Shown: positions 1-10,665 of the stretch, piece after piece
Layout of the letters: every line of letters begins with the position of its first letter
How positions within the stretch are numbered: position 1 is the first letter of the stretch
Assembly (NCBI GenBank): GCA_026122225.1
Contig: JANEZZ010000400.1
Location: 620,001-684,000 of the forward strand
Source: Heloderma charlesbogerti
Lineage: Eukaryota; Chordata; Lepidosauria; Squamata; Helodermatidae
Reading direction: 5' to 3'
DNA: 64,000 bases
Translations under genes and position numbers: made by a program
Notes under the pieces: model-generated
What the model was told of the DNA's origin: nothing
Seen by the model: only the letters and a program-made list of their open reading frames with translations
Database searches by the model: none

Positions 1-123
1 TTATGTTCACTGGGGTTGACTTTCAGGTAAGCGTGTCGAAGATTGCATCCTTAGTAGAATGATTCAGTTGCAATAGCAGCAATATCGCAGAGGTAATGCA
101 AAGAAAGAGATAAAGATAAGTAA

Positions 124-223
124 GGCTGCAATCCTATAATCACTTGACTGGGAGTAAGTTTCATTGAACTAAATAGACCTTGCTTTTGAGTAGCCATATA
201 TAGGATTACACTGCAAGGATACT
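124..223. mobile_element. Harbinger-like palindromic MITE, degenerate copy
   Basis: The left end GGCTGCAATCCTAT and the right end AGGATTACACTGC are imperfect inverted repeats, and the left end follows TAA. The interior has the GGGAGTAAG...CATTGAACT motif seen in related copies at 17330, 53367 and 62330. TAA/TTA targets suit PIF/Harbinger MITEs. The copy is old and carries no coding sequence. Confidence 0.55.
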
Positions 224-287
224 TCCAGCAAGTTAAGTTGGTCATGGGTCTACTGTGCACATGACTGAATCACAAGAAAAAAGGAAT

Positions 288-298
288 GGGGGGGGGGG
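288..298. repeat. Poly-G run
   Basis: An uninterrupted run of about 11 G. It is simple sequence with no other feature around it. Confidence 0.8.
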
Positions 299-429
299 AT
301 TATTTCTTTCAGCAGGGCCGGTGGAATGGCTCTGTTTTCCCCTCCCCCAACTCCCCGAGTACAGTCTGCTGGAATGGCTGCTGGCGGTAACAGTTGAGGG
401 AGAAGGAGGAGATTTCACAAGGGAGGTAA

Positions 430-940
430 ACAATATAAATAGTAAATAATAATCTCAAATTATGCAAAATGTATGCATTAAAATTATTGAGAGTAGAAGA
501 ATGAAAAAGAGAAGAGTAAAACAAGTACTATAAGTCATTTTGGTCACGTATTCCTTCTTAATTGGAATCGAATTTACAGAATAATTAATAATGAAAATTA
601 TCTGTTTTGGATTCTTCCAGTGCAGTTGCCCAGTTAAAACATACTATGTTCAGTTGTTTACAATTATACAATTGTATTCCAGATTAATGGACATGGTGTA
701 ATCTTAATCTGGTGCTGTGTGTTTGGCAGTTACATGTATAGTTACTCTGTACTGAGCAACTGATGCACACCATATATTACTGAGTTCAGTTGAAGGTTTA
801 TCTTCAGGTAAATCGGTATGACTTCAACTGATTGTCCACTGCTACATGTTTAGAGGACTGTTTTTTTTAAAAAAAAAATAGTTGGTCCAGTAAAACATAT
901 ACAGCTTCATTAGTTATACCAGCAGCAGCAATGTTACTTA
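430..940. other. Unique AT-rich sequence
   Basis: AT-rich non-repetitive DNA with only short open frames. I see no gene, splice-like exon or known repeat here. Confidence 0.5.
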
Positions 941-949
941 TGTAATCAA

Positions 950-1083
950 GGGTGCTATCCTATGCATGTTTAGACAGAAAAAAGTCCTACAACTCCCAGT
1001 ATGTATCAGCCTGCATCACTGGCTGGGGCATGCTGGGAGTTTTAGGCCTTTTTTTAAATCTAAACATGCATAGGATGGCACCC
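950..1083. mobile_element. Harbinger-like palindromic MITE (C family, copy 1)
   Basis: Two arms of about 50 bp (950-1000 and 1036-1083) are inverted repeats beginning GGGTGC(T/C)ATCCTATGC and including ATGTTTAGA and CAACTCCCAG. The flanks are CAA on the left and TAA on the right, a near match to a TAA duplication. It has no coding capacity. Relatives lie at 1122, 17225 and 46842. Confidence 0.8.
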
Positions 1084-1121
1084 TAAGTGTCTGCACAGTC
1101 TCTTGCATGTTGGAAGATTAA

Positions 1122-1248
1122 AGGTGCAATCCTATGCATGTTTAGATAGAGAAAAGGCCTATAACTCCCAGTATGCATCATCTGGCATAGCTAGCTGGGG
1201 CATGCTGTGAGCTGTAGGCCTTCTCTACATCTGCATAGGATTCCACCC
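1122..1248. mobile_element. Harbinger-like palindromic MITE (C family, copy 2)
   Basis: The ends AGGTGCAATCCTATGC and GCATAGGATTCCACCC are inverted repeats, with internal arms sharing ATAACTCCCAG and GAGCTGTAGGCC. TAA flanks both ends exactly (1119-1121 and 1249-1251). A 3-bp TWA duplication is the PIF/Harbinger signature. Confidence 0.85.
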
Positions 1249-1318
1249 TAACAGGCTTTTTAGGCAATCACAGTACAGGCCCTGCTAGCTTTAGACGGCC
1301 TCAGCTCCCTGAGACAAT

Positions 1319-1654
1319 GACCTGGTTTGCATGATTGCAGGGTGGTTAATAACCCGCTGTGGCTTGTTAACCACCCTGCATGTGCCAGGGGGATTCGCAT
1401 AATTACTCTCTGCAGTACAGCTTGTTGTGTCATGCGAAACTAGCCAGGGTGGCTTGTTCCCATGGATAACAAGCCACCAAGAACTGCACAACAGCCCTTG
1501 GGTTCTGGGTGGCATGTTACCACGGCAACAAGCCACCCTGGCTGTGTTTGCACTACACAATAAGATGTGCTTATTGAGGGTAATTATGCTAATCCCCCCA
1601 GCATGCAACTGGCATGCATGGTGGGGGAAATAAGACAATGGTACGAACCAGGCC
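1319..1654. mobile_element. Four-hairpin palindromic MITE (B family, copy 1)
   Basis: The termini GACCTGGTTTGCATGA and the complement of TACGAACCAGGCC form inverted repeats. AAT flanks both ends (1316-1318, 1655-1657). Inside, the terminal motif recurs near 1423-1440 (TTGTGTCATGCGAAAC) and near 1545, so each arm is itself a hairpin. The interior is rich in CAAGCCACC and GGTGGCTTG stems. The only long open frames here are palindrome artefacts. The superfamily is uncertain. Confidence 0.75.
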
Positions 1655-1910
1655 AATATCTCTCCAGAGCTCAGTCTGCAGGGCTCACTGGGAGCTGCCC
1701 AGGATCCTGACTCCTGTATAGAGAAACCTGCTTTGATTGGAATGTGCCTGACTGGACTTTGCCTGACCTGATTTGACCTGTCTGGGTGACTGTTCTGTTT
1801 GACCACTTCCAATTTCCCCCATGAGCCCAAGTCCTGAATGAACAGGATAGTATTCAATGCATTCATTATTTTGGTGGTTCTTCTCTGACATTTTCCAACA
1901 GAACTATACT

Positions 1911-2270
1911 TTTTTTGAGATGAGTTGACCAGAATTGAACCTCTCTCACCTCAAGGGCCAAATTCCATTTCAGAGAAGCTCTCAGGCCCTGCATTCCAAT
2001 GGTGGACGGGGCTAAAAGCAAAAGCGCCAAAAATACAAAACTACAAGCATATTTTAGCCTAAAGCCCTTACAGCCAGTAACTAAGCCTTAGGAGAGGCAT
2101 TTCAACCTTTCAGAATAGGGAGGAAAGCGCACAAAAGCTGGGAAGCCACCAGATGATTAATAGGGGAAAGGAACATGGCCTTTTGGGGAATCCCAGAGGG
2201 CCAGATTTGGCCCCCACGCAGGCCAGATTTAGCCCCAGGGCTGAGGTTCTTAGTTTCTGAACAACCCAAG
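1911..2270. mobile_element. hAT-like non-autonomous element
   Basis: The sequence is shared with 44519-44880: the left end CAGAATTGAACCTC corresponds to CAGGAATGTTTAACCTC, the interior shares CCAAATTCCA/CCGAATTCCA, a GGTGGACGGGGC-type block and AAAAGCTGGGAA. The right end carries GAGGTTCTTAG, an inverted counterpart of the left GAACCTC. No transposase is present. The CAG terminus suggests hAT, but I could not fix an 8-bp duplication. Confidence 0.5.
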
Positions 2271-2289
2271 CAAGGATTGAACATCTAAT

Positions 2290-3985
2290 TTTCTTACAGA
2301 CACTACATTAAAGAAAAAAAAAATCAGATTGAAAGCTAAAAAAAGGTTTATTGAAAACTACGTGCACTCAACCTTGGCTAGTACTAATAGTACACAAAAA
2401 TAACACTTGTATGTTCTGTTGTATTGCTTTGGTCCTTAATTTTGTTGTCTGACTAACTGGAGAGCCTGTTTTTTGTGGCCAAATTCCATTCACCCAAAAT
2501 ATCTGAGGTAATCTTTCTGGAAGGAAGGCACCTTAGAATCACACATAAGGATATATCTACATTCTTCTGGGCCTTCATAATTCTAAGTACTGGAGATATT
2601 AATGGATAACCTGAAAAATGAAGTTCTATGTGTCTGTGATTTTCTTCCATTTGCTCACCTCACACTATGTAGTCCACATTCAGGAAAGTCTAAAGGGACA
2701 GCCAGCAATTCATGCGAGTGAAGTCAAGATGACATCAGACTAATATATTCATAATATGCAATGCCAGAAAGGAGAGCAACATCTAAAATAAATTAGATTA
2801 ATATGCTGCTTTGGGGCCCTTTTACAGCTGAACGTTGAGAGGGAGTAAGTGTCAGTGACTCCCTTAACATTTAAAGCAACTTAACCCCTAAATGAGGGCC
2901 AGGTATAAATATGACACATCAGCTGTTTGCTAATTGCCTTTATGGATTTAAATCTTGCAATTTAATTGTCAAGTGTACACAGAGGAGAGAGGCACACTTG
3001 TGAAGCATAGTTAAGACCACTAGAATTTGAAAGCAATCTGCAAGTGTTTTGTTTAAAATTAACCTGGCTATTGAGTGGAGCATTAACCCTAATTTTATTA
3101 TCTCAGTGCATCTTCTATGTAAGTCCCTTTTCTAATTTAATCTTATCTTAATTGTGCCCCACGTTGTCTGTAGCAATGGAGTTCTATTGTTACCATAAAT
3201 TGTTATGAAAGCAAGAATTTATTCAGCCATTCCACTCTAATCTAATCCCTAGAAGACTCTTATTCAGAGCCAACCCACATTTTAGCAAAGGCACAACCCT
3301 GACTACCCTGATCTACCTCGGAAAGGGTGCATATTTGAACATGCTTTCACATTAAAAATCTATCTGCATATGCAAAATTAGTAAATTGGGCAGCAGGGTG
3401 GGAGGAGTCCTTTTGATAAATGTTTTAATTGGCTTTTAGTCCACTGAAATAAAATACCTTCTTCATGTACTTGCTGAATTCACTGGGGCCTGTAATCAGG
3501 ATTAGCCTTAGCATCTGGCATCCTTGGGCAACTTCCAAGGCCCCAAACCCTCAGGAAGGCCACCACCGATGCTTGCTTTCAATCCCTCTTTCAAAAGAAT
3601 TTTTTTTTCTTGCTTGCTGCTTCAAGCACAGCTGGCAACTGGGTCTAGCCACCATTGAAATTTCCAGAGTGGGAAATTGAAATGACTAGACTAGGGGAGG
3701 GCAACTTCCAAGCCGTAGGCCTTACCCAGTCCATGGAGGCTGCCTATCCAGCCTGTGGAGCCTTCCTGGATTTCTCCAGGGTCCAGGGCTTTCCCCTCAA
3801 AGCTGGAGCCAGCCCTGTCTGTCATTTTCATTCACACCAGCTGCAAATGTTGGGTCCAATATGGCAGCCTCCAGATATCTTACAAGTGTCCTATGGATGT
3901 CAAGTGGTGGAAGAAAAGTGGACACAGGAAATCTCACATAGGAGGAAGTTCAGTCACTGACCACAGCCTCCCCATTGCCACGTTG
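2290..3985. other. Unique sequence, possible conserved noncoding stretch
   Basis: No gene is recognised. The part 2820-3180 is AT-rich, low in CpG and free of obvious repeats, with the texture of conserved noncoding DNA, which is inference only. An AATAAA reads on the minus strand near 2345-2350 with a T-rich stretch beyond it, but no convincing protein precedes it. Confidence 0.35.
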
Positions 3986-4867
3986 GGGCAAAAAATCCCA
4001 ACTTCAAGTATAAGCTAATGGGAACAGAGCTAGTGGTTACCGACCAAGAAAGAGATCTTGGGGTTGTGGTGGACAGCTTGAGGAAAATGCCAACCCAGTG
4101 TGCTGCTGCTATATATAAAAAAAAAGGCTAACTCCATGTTAAGCATAATTAGGAAAGGAATTGAGAATGAAACTGCCAATATCATACTGCCCCTATACAA
4201 ATCTATGATGCAGGCACACTTGGAATAAGGTGTACAGTTTTGCCCACCATGCCTAAAAAAAGATATTGTAGAGCTGGAAAAAGTACAGAAATGGGCAAGT
4301 GAAATGATCAAAGGGCTGGAGCAACTCCCCTATGAGGGAAGGTTACAACAGCTGGGATTGTTTAACTTAAGAGAGGAGGAGAATAAGGGGAGACATGATA
4401 GAGGTGTACAAAATTATGCGTGGTGTGGAGAATGTGGATAGGGAGACATTTTTCTCCCTCTCTTATAATACTAGAACCCGGGGTCACCCCATGAAGCTGA
4501 TTGCTGGGAGATTTAACGGAGATTAAAGGAAGTACTTCTTCACACAGCAGAGTTAAACTATGGAATTCACTACCACAAGACATAGTGATGGCCACCAATT
4601 TGGATGGCTTTAAAAGGGGATTGCACAGATTCCTGGAGGATAAGGTTATCAATGGCTACTAATGTTGATGGCTATATGCTACCTCCAGTATCAGAGGCAG
4701 TATGCCTATGTACACCAGTTGCTGGGGAACATGGGCAGGAGGGTGCAGTTGCACTCATGTCCTGCTTGTGGGTTTCCCATCAACAGCTGGTTGGCCACTG
4801 TGTGAACAGATTGCTGGACTAGATGGACCTTTAATCTGATCCAGCATGGCTCTTCTTATGTTCTTAT
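3985..4867 (+). mobile_element. CR1 LINE, 5'-truncated 3' half
   Basis: The 5' end decodes to the C-terminal reverse transcriptase stretch typical of CR1, with KLMGTEL followed by QERDLGVVVD in one frame near 4005-4070. The rest follows the CR1 3' half (VQKWASEMIKGLEQLPYEGR-type, RGDMIEVYKI-type and FFLPLL-type blocks) but is interrupted by stops and small frameshifts. The 3' end is the terminal ATGTTCTTAT of this CR1 branch. It has no promoter or start, so it is a dead truncated copy. It belongs to a different CR1 branch from the copy at 50.9 kb, which ends in ATTCTATGATTCTA. Confidence 0.85.
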
Positions 4868-5059
4868 TCCTCTCCCTCATGTGCAGCTCCACCTGTGAGA
4901 TTTTCCTTCCAGTGGCACATACACCCCTGTGTTGAGCAAAAAGCTGCATAGTTCTGTGCATGCCTAAAGTAGAGAACTGACTAGATCATCTCCTTAGTAT
5001 TTATATAGTATGGTTCTGTAATTGCTCAAAGGCCTTGACATACATTAATTTAGTAATTG

Positions 5060-5200
5060 GGAACATAGGAAGTTTGCTCATTCCGAGGAGGACCCCTGGT
5101 CCTTCTAGCTTAGTATTGCTTATGCTGACTGGCAGTGGCTTCCCAGGGTTTCTGATAAAGATCTTTCCCAGCCCTACTGTGAGCTGCTAGGGGCTGAAGT
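5060..5200 (-). mobile_element. CR1-like 3' end fragment
   Basis: The plus strand reads AACATAGGAAG, then a block resembling the complement of a CR1 3' UTR (CCCTGGTCCTTCTAGCTTAG, GGCTTCCCAGGGTTTC). It is an old, diverged copy. Confidence 0.5.
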
Positions 5201-5340
5201 AAACTGTTCAGCACAAAAGTGCTGTAATTTGAGCCCAAAAGATAGTGGCTTTCCTGAGAGACCATGAAGTGAGTTTATGGCTGAGATGTACGTAATGTGA
5301 ATAGGACATTAACAGCTTGTATGTTTAATCACTACACACT

Positions 5341-5739
5341 GGGCCAGTTCACATGACATTGCAGCCCATGGGTTAAACATGCCATGGGCTGTCGTGCACA
5401 AGCGGGAAAGAGCCTGCAGTGTGGCTGCCACTTTCTGCTTTTCCTTCACAACCCACCATTGGCTCTGTTGTAGGTTGCTGAGAGTGTCATCAGAACCCGA
5501 AGCACTGGTTTGTATAGGAGCTAAACAACCCAGCGGTTCATCCAGCAACAAGTCATGGGTTAACCACTGGGTTGTTTAGCCTCCATACAACCCAGCGGTC
5601 TGGGTTCAGATGACACACTAAGCAATCTATGATGGAGCCGATCATGGGTTGCTAAGGAAAAGCGGAAGTGGGCACACTGCAGGCAGATGGTCCACTTTCT
5701 CCCACTTGTGCTTGACAGTGATGTCATGCAAACCAGGCC
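5341..5739. mobile_element. Four-hairpin palindromic MITE (B family, copy 2)
   Basis: The ends GGGCCAGTTCACATGACA and, as complement, GGCCTGGTTTGCATGACA form a terminal inverted repeat. ACT flanks both sides exactly (5338-5340, 5740-5742). The motif recurs inside at about 5483-5499 (GTGTCATCAGAACCC) and 5598-5616 (GGGTTCAGATGACAC), giving outer and inner hairpins. The centre is a CAACCCAG/CTGGGTTG palindrome. It is noncoding. Confidence 0.85.
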
Positions 5740-5799
5740 ACTGTAGCGTAAAGGCCAAAAAAAGAGTATTATGTTAAAAGCACAGCAGTGGAAGGATGT

Positions 5800-8700
5800 G
5801 AGAGACAACAGCAGGAATGTTGGTCTATTTTAGACCCTTTGTATATGAGCATATCACTCTTAAGTGGTTCTTAAGTAGTTGAGAATGAACCAACAGTTCT
5901 GGGAATCCAAGTCATTGTTTCTCCATTGCAAGTATTAGTAGGGGTATCTGTGGAAAAGTTGTGATGGAACTCATGGAAGGACTTTATCCTTCTTGCATCT
6001 AACCCTTTCCTTCCTCATGCCTCCTCCTTACATCTGTTTTGTTCACAGGTGCATTTGCTGACTCAAGTGGAGGAAACAGCTGGCCAGCTCTATGGGGAAA
6101 ATGGTATGCCAGGAAAGGATTAAGTCCACCCTTTCCCCTTACAAATTCCATACATATACTTTGTGGTGTATTGATGCCAAATACTTAGTTCGGCCCCAAG
6201 TGCAATAAGATTTACTTCGTAGTCCAGTATGCTTGTGACACCAGCCAAAGTCTAGCCAAGATATGGAACCAAATATTTGTTGTTCTTGTTGTAAAATTTA
6301 TACCCACCTTTCTACAAAAGTACACAAGGTGGCTTATGCAAAATTAATGCAGTACAAAATAAGATAAAAATACAGCCTCATTACAAAACTTTCCTCCCAG
6401 TAGGACAGTTCTATAGCAGATGTTATTCTCTAGCCTGGGTCGAGCCTAAAACAGCAACCTTGTCTCTCAATAGTGGACCTTTATGCTGCCTTGATGGTGT
6501 GAGAGATCCCTCATGAGACAAGGTTGCCAAGGAGGGAATACTGAGGCTCCCAGAAGGGTGGCATTGCACACCCATCATCACCCAAATATTCCTGAGATAC
6601 TGGGCCTCTGTGTGTTATTGATCAGAAACTATGGAGTCCCAGAGAAATGGCTTGGGCAGAAATTAATGGCCCTAAGAGCTGAGTCCAAACTGATACAAGT
6701 TCCACCCTGGTCTGTTGGCCAATATGTGGCAGAAAATGCTTTCCACTTTATGGTGCAAGGGACAACCTCTGGTTGCTGCTCAATACTTCTGCTCCACGTG
6801 AAGGAATAGAAAGCAAGAGCTCAGACAACACACTCAGAATATTATTCCACAGTGGCAACTTCCATTTTTCAGCCTTTCTCCCTCTCTCCGCTTGTTTATC
6901 TTTCTTAATTTTGCAGTTTGGCAAGGCCAGGCTGCTGTTTTATATTTTGTTACAACCTAGAAAACTTGTTTAGGGGATCCCATACTGGCTATCTTCCTTC
7001 ACTCTGATTCACACTGAGCCTTTTTCTTTAATCCTGAATTAATAAAAAATGAATAGATAACTGACTTTTGAGATGTTTTTAGTGTTAAGTATGTAACAGT
7101 ATACTATTTCAGTGTTTTGTTCTTTCAGATCATTCTCGGGTAAATATTTAACTTTATTACACTTAACGGGTGAATTATGAAACCGCAACACATAAAAATT
7201 GAAAGGATTATAATGCAGCCTGGGCCGAGAATGTAATATAATGGATTGTTCAGTTTATTTATGTTTTCTAAGTGGAAAAAATGGGTAACAAACTTTGTTT
7301 AAATTCTCTGTCGCATCCTGTTTTACCTTTCTCCTGACCCATGCAATACCAATTAATGTCAATTTAAGGACACACAGTTTCTCTGGGGAAAATTTCTGTA
7401 CCTTAAAAACATTGGAGATTGGGGGGCAGAAAGGATAACTGACATTTCCACCGCTGTTATCACCACTAGTACCCAGAGAGTTCAGTGTGTGGTCATTGTC
7501 AGTCGATCATCTTCATCCATCAGACAGGCAGCCATTACTCTGTTGTTCAGCAATTTTATACATGGGATGTGTTTGCATTTCTCATTAATTTGTCAGCTTC
7601 CATTTTAGAGACATTCTTGTTTAATCAGTGAAAGTCAGAAGGTAAACCAAAATATTTTCACAGACTGTATCTAATGAGACTATTTAGTCAGCTGTTGACA
7701 GCAAGTGTCACGGGTGACAGGAATAGAAACGGATGCTAAAGAAGATTTATACCGATTTATACAAGCACATGCTGTGTAACCCTTTGTAGCTCTATCCCCC
7801 TTGAAACGACTAGTACAAGCAGGGTGTGATACCACCATCACTTCTACAAGCTCTATACTTTGGTTAGCGCGTCAGATCAAATGGTGGAGTTGATTCCCCC
7901 AATATCCAAGCCTGCCCTTAATTTACAATTGAGTTGGTGGTTGTCTTGGTTGCCCCATATTCGGTATAAACACTTACTCATGCTGTGCCATTATAGTAAT
8001 GAAATGCTGAGGTGCAGAGTCACCCTGAAGTAGTTCTACTTGCTTCAGTTACTCAACGGAACTTAGAATCAAGGCACTTAAAATGATAAAAGGGATTATT
8101 TCCCACAAACCATGTCTTTTCCATTCCAGTTATGGGTACAGAGTAGAGCGTCTAACATGAATTATGAGTAGGAATGCAATGCCAGGGAGTGATGGCTATT
8201 TCACATTAATCAATCCCAAGTAAATTACGGTCTTGGTACAATAAAATGGTTGTTGGTATCCTCTGAAATAATGGCGATTAATCTGAATCCGGAATAAAGC
8301 TGTAGTCTAAACTCCTTGGAGTTTGAAAACTGGATCTGTACCATGGGCTTCTATAGCCAAACCCTGATATAAACATGGGAACCTTCATTCAGATACTTTT
8401 CTGGAACATGCAGTCTAGCTCGTCTCTGAGTATGTGTTCTCTATCTTACAGCATTGCTCCAGTGCTAACTGCCATGAAAAACTGTTTATAAAAGCTAAAT
8501 GCTATGTTAACTCCCTCCATGTAAAAATGTGTTGTTTGAAAATATGAATGTCATTTTTGGAGCCTTAGGGTAAAATTTTATTTCACAGCTCTCTTGTTCC
8601 CATACCATGTAAAAAAGAGATTAATGTCTGAAATTTCAACTGTATTTGTTTTACAAATTCGTTTGACTCCCTTGAGAAGAATTGTCTTATATCGTTTGAA

Positions 8701-8808
8701 GGCTGGCAATTCCATTGCAATGACCTCTTGTGTTATAATTATAGCAAGAGGACCCGCATGTAGCCAGACAAAGTGAATGTTAATGGTTTCACTTAACTGG
8801 CTTTGTTG

Positions 8809-8812
<4 letters not shown>
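5800..8812. other. Mostly unique AT-rich sequence
   Basis: No gene is recognised. A probable L2/SINE 3' scrap sits at 6285-6400. The part 7040-7760 is repeat-free and includes closely spaced TGACAG/TGTCAC motifs near 7695-7722 that resemble TALE-homeodomain (MEIS-type) sites; this is a weak, unverified hint of a conserved noncoding element. Confidence 0.4.
6285..6400 (-). mobile_element. L2/SINE-type 3' end fragment
   Basis: The plus strand shows TTTATACCCACCTTTCT, then AAGGTGGCTTATGCAAA, the complement of the usual GCC(A)CCTT...GGTATAAAT 3' ends of L2-type LINEs and their SINEs. The parent cannot be decided at this length. Confidence 0.5.

Positions 8813-8845
<33 letters not shown>
8813..8845. 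repeat. (TA)n microsatellite
   Basis: About 16 perfect TA units. It is simple repeat. Confidence 0.95.
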
Positions 8846-8848
<3 letters not shown>

Positions 8849-9299
8849 AAAAGTACTATTCCATTTAGCGTATATACCTGGCATCAACTCTGCTGACACT
8901 TCTCTATAGAAACTTTTGTAAATAATACAATATACGTGGCTTTTATAAACATTAGAGATCCTTTCACATAGCTTCTTTTTTGGAACATAAAAACAAAACA
9001 AAAGCCACTTTCCCTTAACATCCATCTTTGTGACACCACAGAAGATATGTAATATTCACTACTTATCATCCAGACTTCACCAAATTCATATACATTTTGT
9101 TAATTATGTTTATATAATATAAGCAAATGAAGTAGTATTGGCATTGGCGGGGACCAAGGGGTTGGTGGAGGGCAGGCACCTGCCCTCCCCCCAAGTGCTG
9201 GACTCCTGTGGAGTTTTAAAACTTAACTCTATCAAAATCCACAGGATTTACTTCATATGAAATACATTTAGGATGTGAGCATTAGTTATTTTCTTTCAG

Positions 9300-9515
9300 A
9301 AATCTAACATGTGGGACACTTGCTGGGGCCAGACATGGTTAAAGCGTTCAGCTAACATGAGACTCAAGAGTGCTTCCACTGTTGCACAAGGTCTGGATTA
9401 TACAGTCATGAACGAGGAAAGTAGTATCATAACAACTCCTATCATAAGAACTGCTAGACTGGAAATGGAACTAGCTATCTCTGGAACAAGATTTTCAAGG
9501 CATCCAAACTATCAG
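9300..9515 (+). CDS. Candidate internal coding exon, product not recognised
   Basis: A 216-nt segment is open through 72 codons in one frame. It is preceded by a pyrimidine-rich tract ending TTCTTTCAG (9291-9299) and followed by CAG/GTAATG (donor GT at 9516). Entering at AAA (9300) and leaving after CAG (9513-9515) gives phase 0-0. The predicted peptide is mixed-composition and repeat-free, with MRLKSAS, TVMNEESS and TRFSRHPNYQ along it. I do not recognise the family. A frame this long arises by chance in a few percent of cases, so the splice context is the main support. The acceptor and the first roughly 20 nt have a diverged twin at 18.8 kb. Alternatives are a chance ORF or a transposon-derived acceptor. 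Confidence 0.35.
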
Positions 9516-9568
9516 GTAATGTACATACATTTCCCATATGGGAGCTGACTCTCAGTTACGATAACTAT

Positions 9569-9803
9569 GGGTTGGATCCAACTTCACTATTCTGCCAGTG
9601 GAACAGATACTGCTGGTGGAACAGAACTGCAGCCTCACCTTCCCTGCCCACAGGCCCTGTATGTCCTCTGAATCTGCTCTGGATGGTTGGGGGACTCTCT
9701 GGAGCCAATTTGAAGGGCACACAGGAGAGAGAAGAGGACAGGGAAGTCCTGTTCTGCCAGCGATATTCATTCTGCTGGTGGAATGGCGAAGTTGGATCCA
9801 ACT
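9569..9803. mobile_element. Foldback MITE with GTTGGATCCAAC ends
   Basis: The left arm (GGTTGGATCCAACTTC...CAGTGGAACAGA) is inverted against the right arm (TCTGCCAGCGATATTC...GAAGTTGGATCCAAC). GTTGGATCCAAC is itself a palindrome present at both ends, so strand slippage could occur. It is noncoding, and both strands give spurious open frames. Confidence 0.75.
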
Positions 9804-9888
9804 CTATATCAGCACATTAAGAGAGCTATGAGATAAATATCATAGTGTCAGCAAGCTCTTCCTTGTGCGATCTAGTGGTAGAATCCTT

Positions 9889-9920
9889 ACACACACACAC
9901 ACACACTTTTTGTGTGTGTG
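9889..9920. repeat. (CA)n-T5-(TG)n hairpin microsatellite
   Basis: About nine CA units, then TTTTT, then five TG units. The two halves are complementary and can fold into a hairpin. Confidence 0.85.
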
Positions 9921-10114
9921 ACTTTTCTCATTTTAGGTGATTTTGTTGGAGGAGACTGGTTTTTTCCCCTGGTACTCTTCACATCTGCGCAGATAGTACA
10001 TGGTTAAATTATATCCTGCATGTATGTCTTTTGCTATTTTTCTCATTACATTTAAAATGGGTGCAAATAAACAGAAGGGCCAGCCCTATGAGATTTGTGC
10101 TAAATAAGTTGGTA

Positions 10115-10208
10115 ATATAGGAAGCCCTGCTGACTCAGACCAAAGGGGCATCTAGTCCAGCATCCTGCTCTCCTCCGTGCTAACCAGATGCCTCCAGGGA
10201 GCCCTCAA
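10115..10208 (-). mobile_element. CR1 3' end fragment
   Basis: The plus strand reads GAAGCCCTGCTGACTCAGAC, then CATCTAGTCCAGCATCCTG and ACCAGATGCCTCCAGGGA, the complement of a typical reptile CR1 3' UTR. Confidence 0.75.
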
Positions 10209-10332
10209 TGGTCTGATGAATGAGGTCCACTGTCCACTGGTGCTATGTGGCATCACATGAGTTTTGTGCATGCTGATTGTTTTGCCGTATTTGTATCCAT
10301 TTCCCATATTCACATTTGCTGCTGCTAACAGT

Positions 10333-10665
10333 GACCCAGTCTGCACATCATGCGCAATTCCTGGGAATTGGTCTGGCCATCCCGGAGCGAGTGAGTGCAC
10401 GGCTTCCTGCCCACTCACTACTTCCACTTTCCAAAGCCCAGCAATCACCGATGGTTTGTTAACTCTTGGTTGTTCAACTCCTAAACAACCCAGAGGTCCT
10501 GGGATCAGATGTCACAAAACAACCAAGGACAACTTGTTCCTGGGTCGTTTCAGAAAGTGGAAGGGGCGAGCAAGCACGAGGCAGTCAGCTCACGCACTCC
10601 CAAGCAGCCACACCAATTCCTGGATTGTTCAACCCAGGAATTGAGCATTACATGCAAACTGTGTC
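10333..10665. mobile_element. Four-hairpin palindromic MITE (B family, copy 3)
   Basis: The ends GACCCAGTCTGCACATCA and, as complement, GACACAGTTTGCATGTAA continue into a shared CAATTCCTGGG. The flanks are AGT and AGA (2 of 3 match). The interior repeats the motif near 10503-10520 (GATCAGATGTCACAAAAC) and carries CAACCCAG/TTGGTTGTT stems. It has no coding capacity. Confidence 0.75.

Noticed and set aside
1291..1866. 191-codon minus-strand frame
   Set aside because: It spans a palindromic MITE and its flank; the peptide shows no domain.
2330..2660. Minus-strand gene end or processed pseudogene (AATAAA near 2345)
   Set aside because: A 65-codon frame and a polyadenylation hexamer exist, but there is no poly-A tract, no known protein and no splice evidence.
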